A DNA stretch of 64,000 bases from Actinomycetota bacterium. Its GTDB lineage: Bacteria; Actinomycetota; Acidimicrobiia; Acidimicrobiales; Ilumatobacteraceae. Both the position numbers and the translations under genes were made by a program. Location of the stretch: positions 1 to 64,000 of the forward strand of contig VGAB01000002.1 of the NCBI GenBank assembly GCA_016870935.1, in the 5' to 3' direction. This document shows, piece after piece, positions 1 through 7,883 of the stretch; within the stretch, counting starts at the first letter, position 1; every line of letters starts with the position of its first letter. The notes under the pieces were generated by a model. It saw only the letters and a list, made by a program, of their open reading frames with translations, was not told the DNA's origin and made no database searches.

Positions 1-58
1 AGCCGCGCGGAGCAAGGCTCAGTTGTAATAGCCGCGCGCAAAAAGGCGGAGTCCAAAT
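1..58. repeat. Two imperfect 29-bp direct repeats at the window edge
   Basis: Bases 1-29 and 30-58 are head-to-tail copies of one unit, 21 of 29 positions identical, each beginning AGCCGCGCG and ending AAT. No gene was recognised in them. They lie just upstream of the first LexA box and may be the end of a longer array that starts left of the window; only two units are visible. Confidence 0.55.
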
Positions 59-70
59 AACACTTTGGCT

Positions 71-95
71 GTAGCGAACATATGTTCGCTACAGT
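71..95 (+). promoter_or_regulatory. LexA (SOS) box and -10 of the imuA' promoter
   Basis: Bases 71-92 form a perfect 22-bp palindrome whose core GCGAACATATGTTCGC (74-89) matches the actinobacterial/Gram-positive LexA consensus GAAC-N4-GTTC. A -10-like TACAGT (90-95) abuts the box, and the ATG of imuA' follows six bases later, so the transcript is probably leaderless and LexA binding would block RNA polymerase directly. Confidence 0.88.
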
Positions 96-101
96 GCAGG
101 C

Positions 102-749
102 ATGAAGTTATTGGTGCCCAAAGCCCTCGCCATCAAGCATTCGGTTTTCGAAAAACAGGTTCTCGAGAACTTCGCCGTATCTGAATCAGTTCGCTCGGTT
201 CTGCCCGAATCGGGCCTCGTTCGCGGTCGCATCGTGCGCTGTTGCGGCGACGCCGCGATTTCGCTGGCGCTTTCACTTTGCGCGCGGGCGTCGCAACAAG
301 GCTCATGGTTGGGGGTGGTTGGTGTCGATCATCTCGGCATCTCGTGCGCGGTCGAGCATGGCATCGCCCTCGAGCGCGTGGTGTTCGTGCATCCGCCCGA
401 AGCCTCGCGCGACTGGTCGACCACCGTCGCCGCGGCGATCGATGGTTTCGATCTGTTGATCGTCGCCGTGCCAGAACGACTTTCAATCGCCGACGCCAGG
501 CGGGTGCAGGCCCGTCTCGTGTCGCGTCGATCGGTGATGATCATCGTCGACACGGCGGTGTTGTCGCAAAACAGTTTCACCAGCAACTCGCATCCGTTTC
601 ACGCCGATCTGCTTCTAGACACCAAAACCAAAAACTGGAGCGGCATCAACAACGGCGCCGGGTTTCTGCAACACCGTCAGGTCGAGATCAAGGTCAGCGG
701 TCGCCGAGTCGCGCGCGAACAACGGCACCTGCTCACCTGCAGCCACTGA
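102..749 (+). CDS. imuA': ImuA'-type RecA-like mutasome protein
   Basis: A 215-residue protein in the place where ImuA' sits in actinobacterial imuA'-imuB-dnaE2 mutagenesis cassettes. ImuA' is a RecA/SulA-related accessory factor needed with ImuB and DnaE2 for damage-induced mutagenesis. The RecA-like core is diverged: where RecA has a P-loop, residues around 45-55 read RIVRCCGDAAISLAL and lack the GKT of Walker A, so ATP binding is doubtful. The ATG is fixed by the SOS promoter six bases upstream. One base separates it from imuB. The call rests mainly on context; similarity to characterised ImuA' is weak by eye. Confidence 0.75.
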   Translation: MKLLVPKALAIKHSVFEKQVLENFAVSESVRSVLPESGLVRGRIVRCCGDAAISLALSLCARASQQGSWLGVVGVDHLGISCAVEHGIALERVVFVHPPEASRDWSTTVAAAIDGFDLLIVAVPERLSIADARRVQARLVSRRSVMIIVDTAVLSQNSFTSNSHPFHADLLLDTKTKNWSGINNGAGFLQHRQVEIKVSGRRVAREQRHLLTCSH

Positions 750-750
750 G

Positions 751-2457
751 TTGCTCGCACCAAAACGCCTGGCGGTTTTGCGCTGCCTCGACTGGCCGGC
801 GGTCGTGGCGGCGAAAACAAACCACAGCGCGTGCGCCGTCGTGCATTCACAGCGGGTCGTCTCGCGTTCGGTGCAGGCCAAAAAGTTCGGCGTCGAGGTG
901 GGCATGCGACGCCGTCAAGCCCAGGCGCTTTGTCCCGACATTGAGATCTCGAGTTTTCAGCCCGACCGTGATCGGCGCGCGTTCAACACGGTCGTTCGGG
1001 CGGTCGGCGAAATTGTTCCGTTGATTGAGGTCAGCGAACCAGGCGTCATTGTTTTTGCCGCGCGCGGCCCGTCGAGATATTTTGGCGGCGACGCGCCGAT
1101 GGCCGAAAAATTGATGCGGGCTTTGCGCGCGTCGATAATGGCCGATTCGCAGTTTGGCGTGGGCATCGCCGACGGTCGTTTGGCCGCCCACATTTCGGCC
1201 CACATCAGCGCCCAGACACAGACGCCTTTTTTGGTCGAGCCCGAGAAAACAAAACCGTGGCTGGCCGGGCAGTCTGTCAGGGTTTTGAGTGAATTTGCCG
1301 GCATCGATCGCGAGATCATTTCACTGCTCGAGCGACTTGGTTTGAACCTGCTTCAAGATGTCTGCAAACTCGGCGAGTCGGTCTTGGCCGGCAGATTTGG
1401 CGAGTTGGGTGTCGAGTTGCATCGGTTGGCCCGTGGCGACGAGCAGCATCCTCTGGCCGTCGTCGCCCCGCCTCCCGAACAACTTTGTTCGAGGGCGTTC
1501 GAAGAGCCGATCGTCGACCGACAAACTTTGTTGAACAACGTGCAAACGATGGCCGACGAACTGGGTCGTTATTTCGCCGAGCAAGGCGCGATCTGCGTGC
1601 GACTGATTCTCGTGTTTGTCAGCGAAACAGGCGAGCGTTGTGAGCGCCTGTGGTATCGACCCCATGGTTTGACGGCGGCTTCGATCGTCGAAAGCGCAAA
1701 ATGGCAGATTGAAAGTTGGCAGATCAAAGCCCCGATATCGGGTCTGCAACTGATCGCCGACGAAGTGCGCACCGACACTGCGCGCCAACTCAAGTTGTGG
1801 GGCGGGGCGACACAGTCTGACGAGACCGCCGCCCAGGCGGTCGGGCGCCTGACCGAGTTGCTGGGTTCGAACTCGGTTCAGGTCGCCAAGTGGCAGGGTG
1901 GTCGCGATCTGCAAGACGCCTATCAATTTGTTTCGGTTCTGCATTCTCAGGTGGCGCATTCAGAGCAAATCACGACGCAAGCAAAAAAACTTTCCGTGCA
2001 ATCGCCGCCGCAACCAAAATTTTGGCGCGGCTCATTGCCCACACCGTCGCCCAGCGTCGTGTTTGCCGACCCGCCAGAAGTGCAAGTTGTCGACAAAAAC
2101 CAGAATTTGTTGCGGGTCAGCGCCCGCCACGAACTGAGCGCCGAGCCGGCATATCTGTTGAAGGGTGAAGCCAGGCACAAAATTGTTTCTTGGGCCGGGC
2201 CGTGGCCGGTCGAAGAAAAATGGTGGGACATCGCCCGATCGAGGCGCTTGGTGCGCTTGCAACTGGTCGTCGAAAAAAATGCGACACCGAGCGTCGGCGC
2301 TGGCGGCAACTCTGTCGGTTCTGCTGGTTTAGTCGATCCTGCTGGTTCAGTCGGTTCTGCTGGTTCAGTTGGTCCAGTCGCCGAGTCGTCTGAAGTTCGG
2401 GCGATGTTGGTCGCACTTGAACACGGTCAATGGAGCATCGTCGCGATCTACGGCTAG
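751..2457 (+). CDS. imuB: ImuB, inactive Y-family DNA polymerase
   Basis: A 568-residue Y-family polymerase homologue. ImuB is a catalytically dead polymerase that bridges ImuA', DnaE2 and the beta clamp in the SOS mutasome. The N-terminus keeps the palm/fingers pattern, but the SIDEAYLD-like motif is replaced by a stretch reading VSEPGVIVF (near residue 93), so the acidic metal ligands are lost as expected of ImuB. The TTG start at 751 is one base after the imuA' stop, implying translational coupling. The C-terminal tail contains a low-complexity Gly-Ser-Ala-Val repeat (about residues 520-545) before a short conserved end. Confidence 0.92.
   Translation: MLAPKRLAVLRCLDWPAVVAAKTNHSACAVVHSQRVVSRSVQAKKFGVEVGMRRRQAQALCPDIEISSFQPDRDRRAFNTVVRAVGEIVPLIEVSEPGVIVFAARGPSRYFGGDAPMAEKLMRALRASIMADSQFGVGIADGRLAAHISAHISAQTQTPFLVEPEKTKPWLAGQSVRVLSEFAGIDREIISLLERLGLNLLQDVCKLGESVLAGRFGELGVELHRLARGDEQHPLAVVAPPPEQLCSRAFEEPIVDRQTLLNNVQTMADELGRYFAEQGAICVRLILVFVSETGERCERLWYRPHGLTAASIVESAKWQIESWQIKAPISGLQLIADEVRTDTARQLKLWGGATQSDETAAQAVGRLTELLGSNSVQVAKWQGGRDLQDAYQFVSVLHSQVAHSEQITTQAKKLSVQSPPQPKFWRGSLPTPSPSVVFADPPEVQVVDKNQNLLRVSARHELSAEPAYLLKGEARHKIVSWAGPWPVEEKWWDIARSRRLVRLQLVVEKNATPSVGAGGNSVGSAGLVDPAGSVGSAGSVGPVAESSEVRAMLVALEHGQWSIVAIYG
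2315..2382 (+). repeat. Short in-frame tandem repeat in the 3' part of imuB
   Basis: The segment is built from variants of an about 18-base unit based on GGTTCTGCTGGTTCAGTC, encoding a Gly-Ala-Ser-Val-rich linker. The repeat stays in frame and could vary in copy number by slippage without breaking the gene. It separates the polymerase-like body from the C-terminal end of ImuB. Confidence 0.7.
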
Positions 2458-2466
2458 CCCGACAAC

Positions 2467-2472
2467 TATCGT
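2467..2472 (+). promoter_or_regulatory. Candidate leaderless -10 (TATCGT) of the NUDIX gene
   Basis: TATCGT ends six bases before the GTG at 2479. It matches the TANNNT-to-start pattern seen repeatedly in this window and would give the NUDIX gene its own non-SOS promoter inside the mutasome operon. Confidence 0.5.
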
Positions 2473-2478
2473 TGCCTC

Positions 2479-3072
2479 GTGGTCGGCGACTTTGGTCTTG
2501 AATTTGTGCGAAAGTTTTGCGTCGAACTCGCCGAACACGAACCGATCGACGACCGCGAGCGCGAGTCGATAAAAATGTTTCGCGAACTCGCGCCGAAACT
2601 GCGCGCACCGTTCGACGAACACGCCGATTCGACCCACGTCACGGCCTCGGCGATCGTCATCGGCGAGCCTGGCGTCGTTTTGCATCTGCACAAACGCCTG
2701 AACATGTGGTTGCAACCCGGCGGCCACATCGACCCAGGTGAAACGATTCACGACGCGGCGATGCGCGAAGCCAAAGAAGAGACGGGTCTGAAGCTGGTTC
2801 ATTTCGGTCGCGACGACTCGGCGCCGAGCGGGGCGAAATTCATCCATCTAGATGTGCATCCCGGCCCGCGCGGCCACACCCATTTGGACGTTCGGTTTTT
2901 GTTGTGGGCCGAAAACGAAATTTTCGCCCCGGCGGCCGACGAAAGCCAGCAGGTCAAATGGTTCAGTTTCGAGGATGCATTGCGCGTGTCAGAAGACGGC
3001 GCTCGCGGCGCGATTCGCGTCGCCCAAAGTCTTGGGCGAACATATGTTCGCTACGATAAGCGAGATGGGTGA
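2479..3072 (+). CDS. NUDIX hydrolase inside the mutasome operon
   Basis: A 197-residue protein with a complete Nudix box at residues 82-104 (G-X5-E-X7-REAKEETGL), which binds Mg2+ and hydrolyses a nucleoside diphosphate linked to X. The N-terminal 50 residues are helical and of unknown role; the substrate cannot be read from sequence. It begins 21 bases after imuB and overlaps the dnaE2 ATG by eight bases, so it is embedded in the SOS operon, and its last 40 bases carry the LexA box of dnaE2. The GTG start follows a TATCGT -10 candidate. Nucleotide-pool cleaning together with error-prone synthesis is an appealing but unproven role. Confidence 0.85.
   Translation: MVGDFGLEFVRKFCVELAEHEPIDDRERESIKMFRELAPKLRAPFDEHADSTHVTASAIVIGEPGVVLHLHKRLNMWLQPGGHIDPGETIHDAAMREAKEETGLKLVHFGRDDSAPSGAKFIHLDVHPGPRGHTHLDVRFLLWAENEIFAPAADESQQVKWFSFEDALRVSEDGARGAIRVAQSLGRTYVRYDKRDG
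3036..3057 (+). promoter_or_regulatory. LexA box and -10 of the dnaE2 promoter, inside the NUDIX gene
   Basis: GCGAACATATGTTCGC (3036-3051) is identical to the core of the box upstream of imuA', and TACGAT (3052-3057) directly follows, ending seven bases before the dnaE2 ATG. The geometry matches the first SOS promoter. The site lies within the last codons of the NUDIX reading frame. Confidence 0.86.
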
Positions 3073-6000
3073 CTATGCCGAACTGCACTGCCGCTCGAAT
3101 TTCTCTTTTCTCTACGGGGCTTCGCACCCCGAGCAATTGGTCGAATCTGCCGTACGCAACAATCTGAGCGCGTTGGCGATCACCGATCGCAACGGCTTTT
3201 ACGGCGTCGTCAAATTCGCCCAGGCGGCCCGATCGTTGAACCTGCCGACCTTGTTCGGCGTCGAACTGAGTTGCGCAAATTCGCTCAACACCGGTTCGGT
3301 TGGCGGCGCGCCGGGTGATGGCGACGATGACGATCGAATCGTTCTGATCGCCGCCGGCCCCGCCGGCTATTCGCGGCTGGCGCGAGCGATCACGCTCGGT
3401 CAGTTGGCCGGCGCGAAGTCGGCGCCCGTTTTCGAAACGGCGAAAGTCGCCGAAACGGTGGGCGACACCTGTTGGGTTCTGACGGGCGCGAGCACGGGCA
3501 TCGTCAATCGGGCCCTCGAGCGAGACGGGCCCGATGCCGCGTCGCGCAGGTTGGGCAAACTGGTCGCCGAGTTCGGTCGCGATCGCGTCTTGGTCGAACT
3601 TTGCGACCACGGCGACCCGCTCGACTCGACGCGCAACGACGCGCTCGTGCAGTTGGCGATGCGCCACGATCTGCGATGCGTCGCCACCAACGACGTGAGT
3701 TACGCGTCGTTGCGAGAATATCGACTCGCCGTCGCGTTGGCCGCCGTCAGGCAGCGCGCCAGCCTCGACGAAATCGATCCGCAGTTGCCGCCCGCGCCGG
3801 GCGCATACATTCGCAGCGGCAAAGAACAACTTCGCCGGTTCGCCCGCTATCCGGGCGCGGTCGAGTTGACCGTCGAGATCGCCGAATCTTCGGCCTTCGA
3901 CTTGTCGCTCGTGGCGCCGAACCTTCCGCCGTTCGATTGCCCCGATGGTCTCGACGAGATTTCATATCTGCGTCGGCTGGTCGAGCAAGGCGCCGCGCGC
4001 AGATACGGCGCACGACCCGCCGACAATCTCGAAGATCTTTCGTTGCGCTCCCGAGCATGGAAGACGATCGACCGCGAACTCGAGATCATCGAGCAACTTG
4101 GTTTTGCCGGCTACTTCTTGGTCGTCTTTGACATCGTCCAGTTTTGCCAACGCTCGAACATTTTTTGCCAGGGGCGGGGAAGCGCGGCCAACAGCGCCGT
4201 GTGCTTCGCGCTAGATATCACCAAAGCCGACGCCGTTTCTTTGGGCCTGCTGTTCGAGCGATTTTTGTCGGCAGAGCGCGACGGGCCGCCCGACATCGAC
4301 ATCGACATCGAAAGCGGTCGACGCGAAGAAGTCATCCAATATGTTTTCAATCGCTACGACCGGCATCACGCCGCCCAGGTGGCAAATGTGATCACGTATC
4401 GTTCGCGTTCGGCGGTGCGCGATATGGCCCGGGCCCTGGGTTTTGCCCCCGGCCAGCAAGACGCCTGGAGCAAGCAAGTCGAAATGCACGGTTCGCTGTC
4501 GAACCCCGAGAACACACAGCACGAGATACCCGACCAGGTCGTCGATCTGGCCCGACAAGTTCTCGACGCCCCTCGGCACCTGGGCATTCATTCGGGCGGC
4601 ATGGTGATTTGCGATCGTCCGGTCAGCGAAGTCTGCCCGATCGAGTGGGGTCGCATGAAAGATCGCAGCGTTCTTCAATGGGACAAAGACGATTGCGCCG
4701 CCATTGGCCTGGTCAAGTTCGATCTTCTGGGGCTCGGCATGCTCTCGGCCCTGCACAACGCGGTCGATTTGATCGCCGAGTTTCGCGGCAAACAAATAGA
4801 TCTGGCCACCATTCCGCAGCAAGACGAGGTCTATGCGATGTTGTGTCGCGCCGACACCGTCGGCATTTTTCAAATCGAGTCGCGCGCACAAATGGCGACC
4901 CTGCCGCGACTCAAGCCCCGAAGGTTCTACGACCTCGTGGTCGAAGTCGCCCTGATTCGACCCGGGCCGATTCAGGGCGGTTCGGTGCACCCGTATATTC
5001 GTCGACGCAACGGGCAAGAACCCGTCACCTATCTGCATCCGTTGCTTGAAAACAGCCTGGGCAAAACCCTCGGCGTGCCGTTGTTTCAAGAGCAACTGAT
5101 GCAAATGGCGATCGATCTGGCGGGTTTCACCGCCAACCAGGCCGACGAACTGCGTCAAGCCATGGGCTCGAAGCGCTCGCAGTTGCGCATGCAACGGTTG
5201 CGCCAACGGCTCTATGACGGCATGGCCCGAAATCAAATCGTCGGCGCGGTGGCCGACGAAATTTTCGAAAAAATGCGCGCCTTCGCCAACTACGGTTTTC
5301 CCGAAAGCCATTCGGTTTCTTTCGCGTATCTCGTCTACGCCTCCTCATGGATCAAATACCACGAGCCCGCGGCGTTCTACGCGGCGCTTTTGAATTCTCA
5401 GCCGATGGGTTTTTGGTCGCCGCACTCGTTGGTGCAAGACGCGCGTCGACACGGCGTGGTCGTGTTGGGCCCAGATCTGAACTCTTCGAAAGCCTCGGCA
5501 ACTTTGCAGCCATGCACCGAGTCGACGGGGGGTCTGGCGGTGCGCCTTGGCATCTCGGGCGTGCGGGGCATCGGCGACGATCTGGCCAAGGCGATCGAAG
5601 CAGCCCGACCGTTTTCGAGCATGGAAGACCTGGTTCGTCGGGTGCCGCAACTCAGTTTGGCGCAGATCGAGATATTGGCCACGGCGGGGGCCTATTCGCA
5701 ATGCTTCGAGGTGTCTCGTCGAGACGCGTTGTGGTCGGCGGGCGCGGTGATTCAAAGTCGCCCAGATCGTTTGGCCGGTGTCACCACCGGCGGCGACTCG
5801 CCACAATTGCCCGGCATGCAGCCGATCGAAGAATCAATCTGCGATCTTTGGTCGACGGGCATCTCGATCGACGGGCATCCGACTCAATTCGTTCGCGCCC
5901 AACTCAGCGAGTTGGGCGTGGTCACAGCCGCCGAGTTGCCAAAAATAGAAAATAGTTCGCGCGTGTTCGTCGGGGGTTTGATCACCCATCGTCAACGCCC

Positions 6001-6232
6001 GTCGACCTCGAAGGGCGTCACATTTTTCAACCTTGAAGACGAAACTGGTCTGATCAACATCGTCGTTTCACGGGGTTGTTTCAGGCGGTTCAGGCATGCG
6101 GCGATCAACGCCTCGGCTCTGGTCGTGCGCGGAAAAGTCGAGTCATCCCAGGGCGTGATCAACATCATCGCCGAACATCTGAGCGAACTAAAAATAGATT
6201 CGCGCGGGGTGGGTTCAAGAAACTTTCGCTGA
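3065..6232 (+). CDS. dnaE2: Error-prone DNA polymerase III alpha subunit DnaE2
   Basis: A 1055-residue C-family polymerase, the catalytic part of the ImuA'-ImuB-DnaE2 translesion mutasome. The ATG at 3065 gives the family start MGDYAELHC; it overlaps the NUDIX stop. Domains in order are an N-terminal PHP domain (about 1-240, with the second His of the usual HCHSNFS replaced by Arg, HCRSNFS), the palm with the catalytic Asp cluster PDIDIDIE near residue 408, fingers, and a C-terminal OB fold (about 930-1030). The protein lacks the long C-terminal tail of replicative DnaE1. Expected to be DNA-damage induced from the LexA-box promoter just upstream. Confidence 0.95.
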   Translation: MGDYAELHCRSNFSFLYGASHPEQLVESAVRNNLSALAITDRNGFYGVVKFAQAARSLNLPTLFGVELSCANSLNTGSVGGAPGDGDDDDRIVLIAAGPAGYSRLARAITLGQLAGAKSAPVFETAKVAETVGDTCWVLTGASTGIVNRALERDGPDAASRRLGKLVAEFGRDRVLVELCDHGDPLDSTRNDALVQLAMRHDLRCVATNDVSYASLREYRLAVALAAVRQRASLDEIDPQLPPAPGAYIRSGKEQLRRFARYPGAVELTVEIAESSAFDLSLVAPNLPPFDCPDGLDEISYLRRLVEQGAARRYGARPADNLEDLSLRSRAWKTIDRELEIIEQLGFAGYFLVVFDIVQFCQRSNIFCQGRGSAANSAVCFALDITKADAVSLGLLFERFLSAERDGPPDIDIDIESGRREEVIQYVFNRYDRHHAAQVANVITYRSRSAVRDMARALGFAPGQQDAWSKQVEMHGSLSNPENTQHEIPDQVVDLARQVLDAPRHLGIHSGGMVICDRPVSEVCPIEWGRMKDRSVLQWDKDDCAAIGLVKFDLLGLGMLSALHNAVDLIAEFRGKQIDLATIPQQDEVYAMLCRADTVGIFQIESRAQMATLPRLKPRRFYDLVVEVALIRPGPIQGGSVHPYIRRRNGQEPVTYLHPLLENSLGKTLGVPLFQEQLMQMAIDLAGFTANQADELRQAMGSKRSQLRMQRLRQRLYDGMARNQIVGAVADEIFEKMRAFANYGFPESHSVSFAYLVYASSWIKYHEPAAFYAALLNSQPMGFWSPHSLVQDARRHGVVVLGPDLNSSKASATLQPCTESTGGLAVRLGISGVRGIGDDLAKAIEAARPFSSMEDLVRRVPQLSLAQIEILATAGAYSQCFEVSRRDALWSAGAVIQSRPDRLAGVTTGGDSPQLPGMQPIEESICDLWSTGISIDGHPTQFVRAQLSELGVVTAAELPKIENSSRVFVGGLITHRQRPSTSKGVTFFNLEDETGLINIVVSRGCFRRFRHAAINASALVVRGKVESSQGVINIIAEHLSELKIDSRGVGSRNFR

Positions 6233-6877
6233 AGCGGCCAAAACACCCAGCAACACGAACACGGCGCCGGCCACGAACCGTTGAATGAAAGGCAGCGCCT
6301 TGCCCTTGACCAGCGAGTCTCGCAACGAACTCGCCACCAGCGCGTAGATGCCGTCGGTGAGAAAACCGCAGGCCACAAAAATCAAACCAAGCACCAAAGA
6401 TTGCAGGGCGCTCGAAGATTTTTCGGGGTCGATGAACTGGGGCAAGTACGACAAAAAGAAAAGTGCGATCTTCGGATTGAGCGTGTTGATGATGAAGCCC
6501 TGCCTGAACGCGCGAACATTGGTGATCGCTCCGCCGTGCGCGCTTGTCGCGGCATGATCTGGCGATCCAGATGCCATATCGATCGCCGCGGGGCGACGCG
6601 ACAACGTGCGCAACCCGACGAAGATGAGATAGATCGCGCCCAGATATTTGACGATGTTGAATGCGCCTTCGGAGGCCGCCAGCACCGCCGAAAGGCCCAC
6701 GGTGGCGGCCAAGACATGCATCAGCGTGCCCAACTCGAGACCGCCCACCGCGCTCAAACCGATGGCTCGGCCGTCGGCGACGCTGCGGTTGAGAATGAAG
6801 ATCACCGCCGGGCCGGGAATCACGAGCAACGCCAACGAGGCGGCTGTGAACGACCAGAGCGCGGAGAGTTCGGGCAT
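6215..6877 (-). CDS. LysE/RhtB-family exporter
   Basis: A 220-residue, about six-helix inner-membrane protein of the LysE/RhtB superfamily, which exports amino acids or related metabolites. The N-terminus SLALLVIPGPAVIFILNRSV is the usual first helix with its PGP motif, followed by the GxxxG-rich second helix and LGAIYLIFVGLRTL. The substrate cannot be assigned. Its 3' end overlaps the convergent dnaE2 by 18 bases, and it starts six bases after the DUF3039 stop, so the two minus-strand genes are probably one transcript. Confidence 0.88.
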   Translation of the reverse strand: MPELSALWSFTAASLALLVIPGPAVIFILNRSVADGRAIGLSAVGGLELGTLMHVLAATVGLSAVLAASEGAFNIVKYLGAIYLIFVGLRTLSRRPAAIDMASGSPDHAATSAHGGAITNVRAFRQGFIINTLNPKIALFFLSYLPQFIDPEKSSSALQSLVLGLIFVACGFLTDGIYALVASSLRDSLVKGKALPFIQRFVAGAVFVLLGVLAASAKVS

Positions 6878-6883
6878 CGAAAC

Positions 6884-7189
6884 TTATTCGCCCGGAAGTT
6901 CGTTGAGTTCGTCGTTGAACCCTCGATACATCTCGTAGATTTCTTTGCACGCCTGGCAGAGCGGCAGTTTCTGCGGGTCGCGAGAAGGCACCCACCTGTG
7001 GCCGCAGAGCGCCTCGAGCGGCGTGCCGTTGATGCGCGCCTCGAGAACCTTGGCCGACGCCGACTCGTTTTTCTCGGTCTTTACGATGTGGGCCACCAGT
7101 GGTTTGCCCGTTTGGGTGTCGCGCTCGGTTTGCTCAAGCGATGTAGTGCTCGGCATCGTCTCGATCGAAAAAGTTGGCGCCGAAAGCAC
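6884..7189 (-). CDS. DUF3039 family protein
   Basis: A small protein of about 101 residues in the actinobacterial DUF3039 family, function unknown. The C-terminal half has the family core ALCGHRWVPSRDPQKLPLCQACKEIYE, with a CxxC that could hold zinc. Three starts are possible (TTG 7195, GTG 7189, ATG 7156); GTG 7189 is chosen because TAAAGT (7200-7195 on this strand) ends five bases upstream, the spacing seen at other starts here. Divergent from the FmdB gene and likely cotranscribed with the LysE exporter. Confidence 0.82.
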   Translation of the reverse strand: MLSAPTFSIETMPSTTSLEQTERDTQTGKPLVAHIVKTEKNESASAKVLEARINGTPLEALCGHRWVPSRDPQKLPLCQACKEIYEMYRGFNDELNELPGE

Positions 7190-7218
7190 ACTCAACTTTA
7201 TAGTTGGCGACGACTATA

Positions 7219-7224
7219 TAGAAT
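7219..7224 (+). promoter_or_regulatory. Candidate leaderless -10 (TAGAAT) of the FmdB gene
   Basis: TAGAAT ends six bases before the GTG at 7231, in the short divergent region shared with DUF3039. Confidence 0.55.
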
Positions 7225-7230
7225 GCAGTC

Positions 7231-7458
7231 GTGCCAACCTACGAGTTTCGATGCCGCGAGTGCGATCAAGTTTTTGAAGAGCGTCGATCAATGGCCGACG
7301 CCAACGAGCCGGCAGTTTGCCCGCAGGGCCACCACAACGCCGTTCGCCTGCTTTCGGTGTTCGCCTCGGTGGGCGGAGGTTCGACGCCGACGGCTTCGGC
7401 GCCCGCGTCGCTGCCAAAAATGGGCGGATGCGGTTCGGGTTGCGGCTGTCATAGTTAG
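7231..7458 (+). CDS. FmdB-family zinc ribbon protein
   Basis: A 75-residue protein with the FmdB/CxxC_CxxC_SSSS zinc ribbon: MPTYEFRCRECDQVFEE followed by a second Cys (AVCPQGH), enough to bind one zinc through Cys/His. The C-terminus is a Gly/Cys-rich tail, GGCGSGCGCHS, that could bind further metal. Family members are small putative regulatory or metal-binding proteins without a settled role. The start is a GTG with a TAGAAT -10 candidate. It overlaps the convergent unknown gene by four bases. Confidence 0.85.
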   Translation: MPTYEFRCRECDQVFEERRSMADANEPAVCPQGHHNAVRLLSVFASVGGGSTPTASAPASLPKMGGCGSGCGCHS

Positions 7459-7853
7459 CCGAGTTTGAACACGTCGCCCTCGGCGACCAACAGCCAATCG
7501 TCGAGCCACAAGCCGGCGTCGGCGCAACGGTTTTTGGCCATGAAGAATTGCGACGCATCGCGATGATCTCGGCCCCGACCGCTGCGCGAACTGAGCAACG
7601 AGATTGCCGCCGTCGCCTCGATGTTTATCGCCGCCCCGATGACTCGGTCGATGACTTCGGTCAGAGGTTTGCCCGAGACGAAGGCGAACAGGCCGACCCC
7701 GTGGCGGTGCTGGTCTAGAAACAGGGCGATCGTCTCGTCGTGCAACGGGCGACGAAGCGCCAAGGCGAAGATGCCGAGTTTTTCTGTGGTCGTGTTGATC
7801 GGGTCGACCCCGGCCCGGGGTATGTCGACGATAGGTGCGAGTGTTGAGAGCAT
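7455..7853 (-). CDS. Conserved-looking protein of unknown function
   Basis: A 132-residue soluble protein I do not recognise. It has no signal peptide or membrane segment and no obvious catalytic motif; it is Arg/Asp-rich in the second half (SSRSGRGRDHRDASQFFMAKNRCADAGLWLDDWLL). An AAAGG Shine-Dalgarno lies about seven bases before its ATG. It follows the rhomboid gene by 30 bases on the same strand, so it is likely the last gene of an fcl-rhomboid-unknown operon. Codon use resembles its neighbours, which supports a real gene. Confidence 0.7.
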   Translation of the reverse strand: MLSTLAPIVDIPRAGVDPINTTTEKLGIFALALRRPLHDETIALFLDQHRHGVGLFAFVSGKPLTEVIDRVIGAAINIEATAAISLLSSRSGRGRDHRDASQFFMAKNRCADAGLWLDDWLLVAEGDVFKLG

Positions 7854-7883
7854 CAGACCTTTTCTTTGAAGTTGCCGAGAAAT

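Noticed and set aside
3065-6232. dnaE2 starting at 2852
   Set aside because: That frame opens inside the NUDIX gene; the family N-terminus begins at the ATG at 3065, seven bases after the SOS -10.
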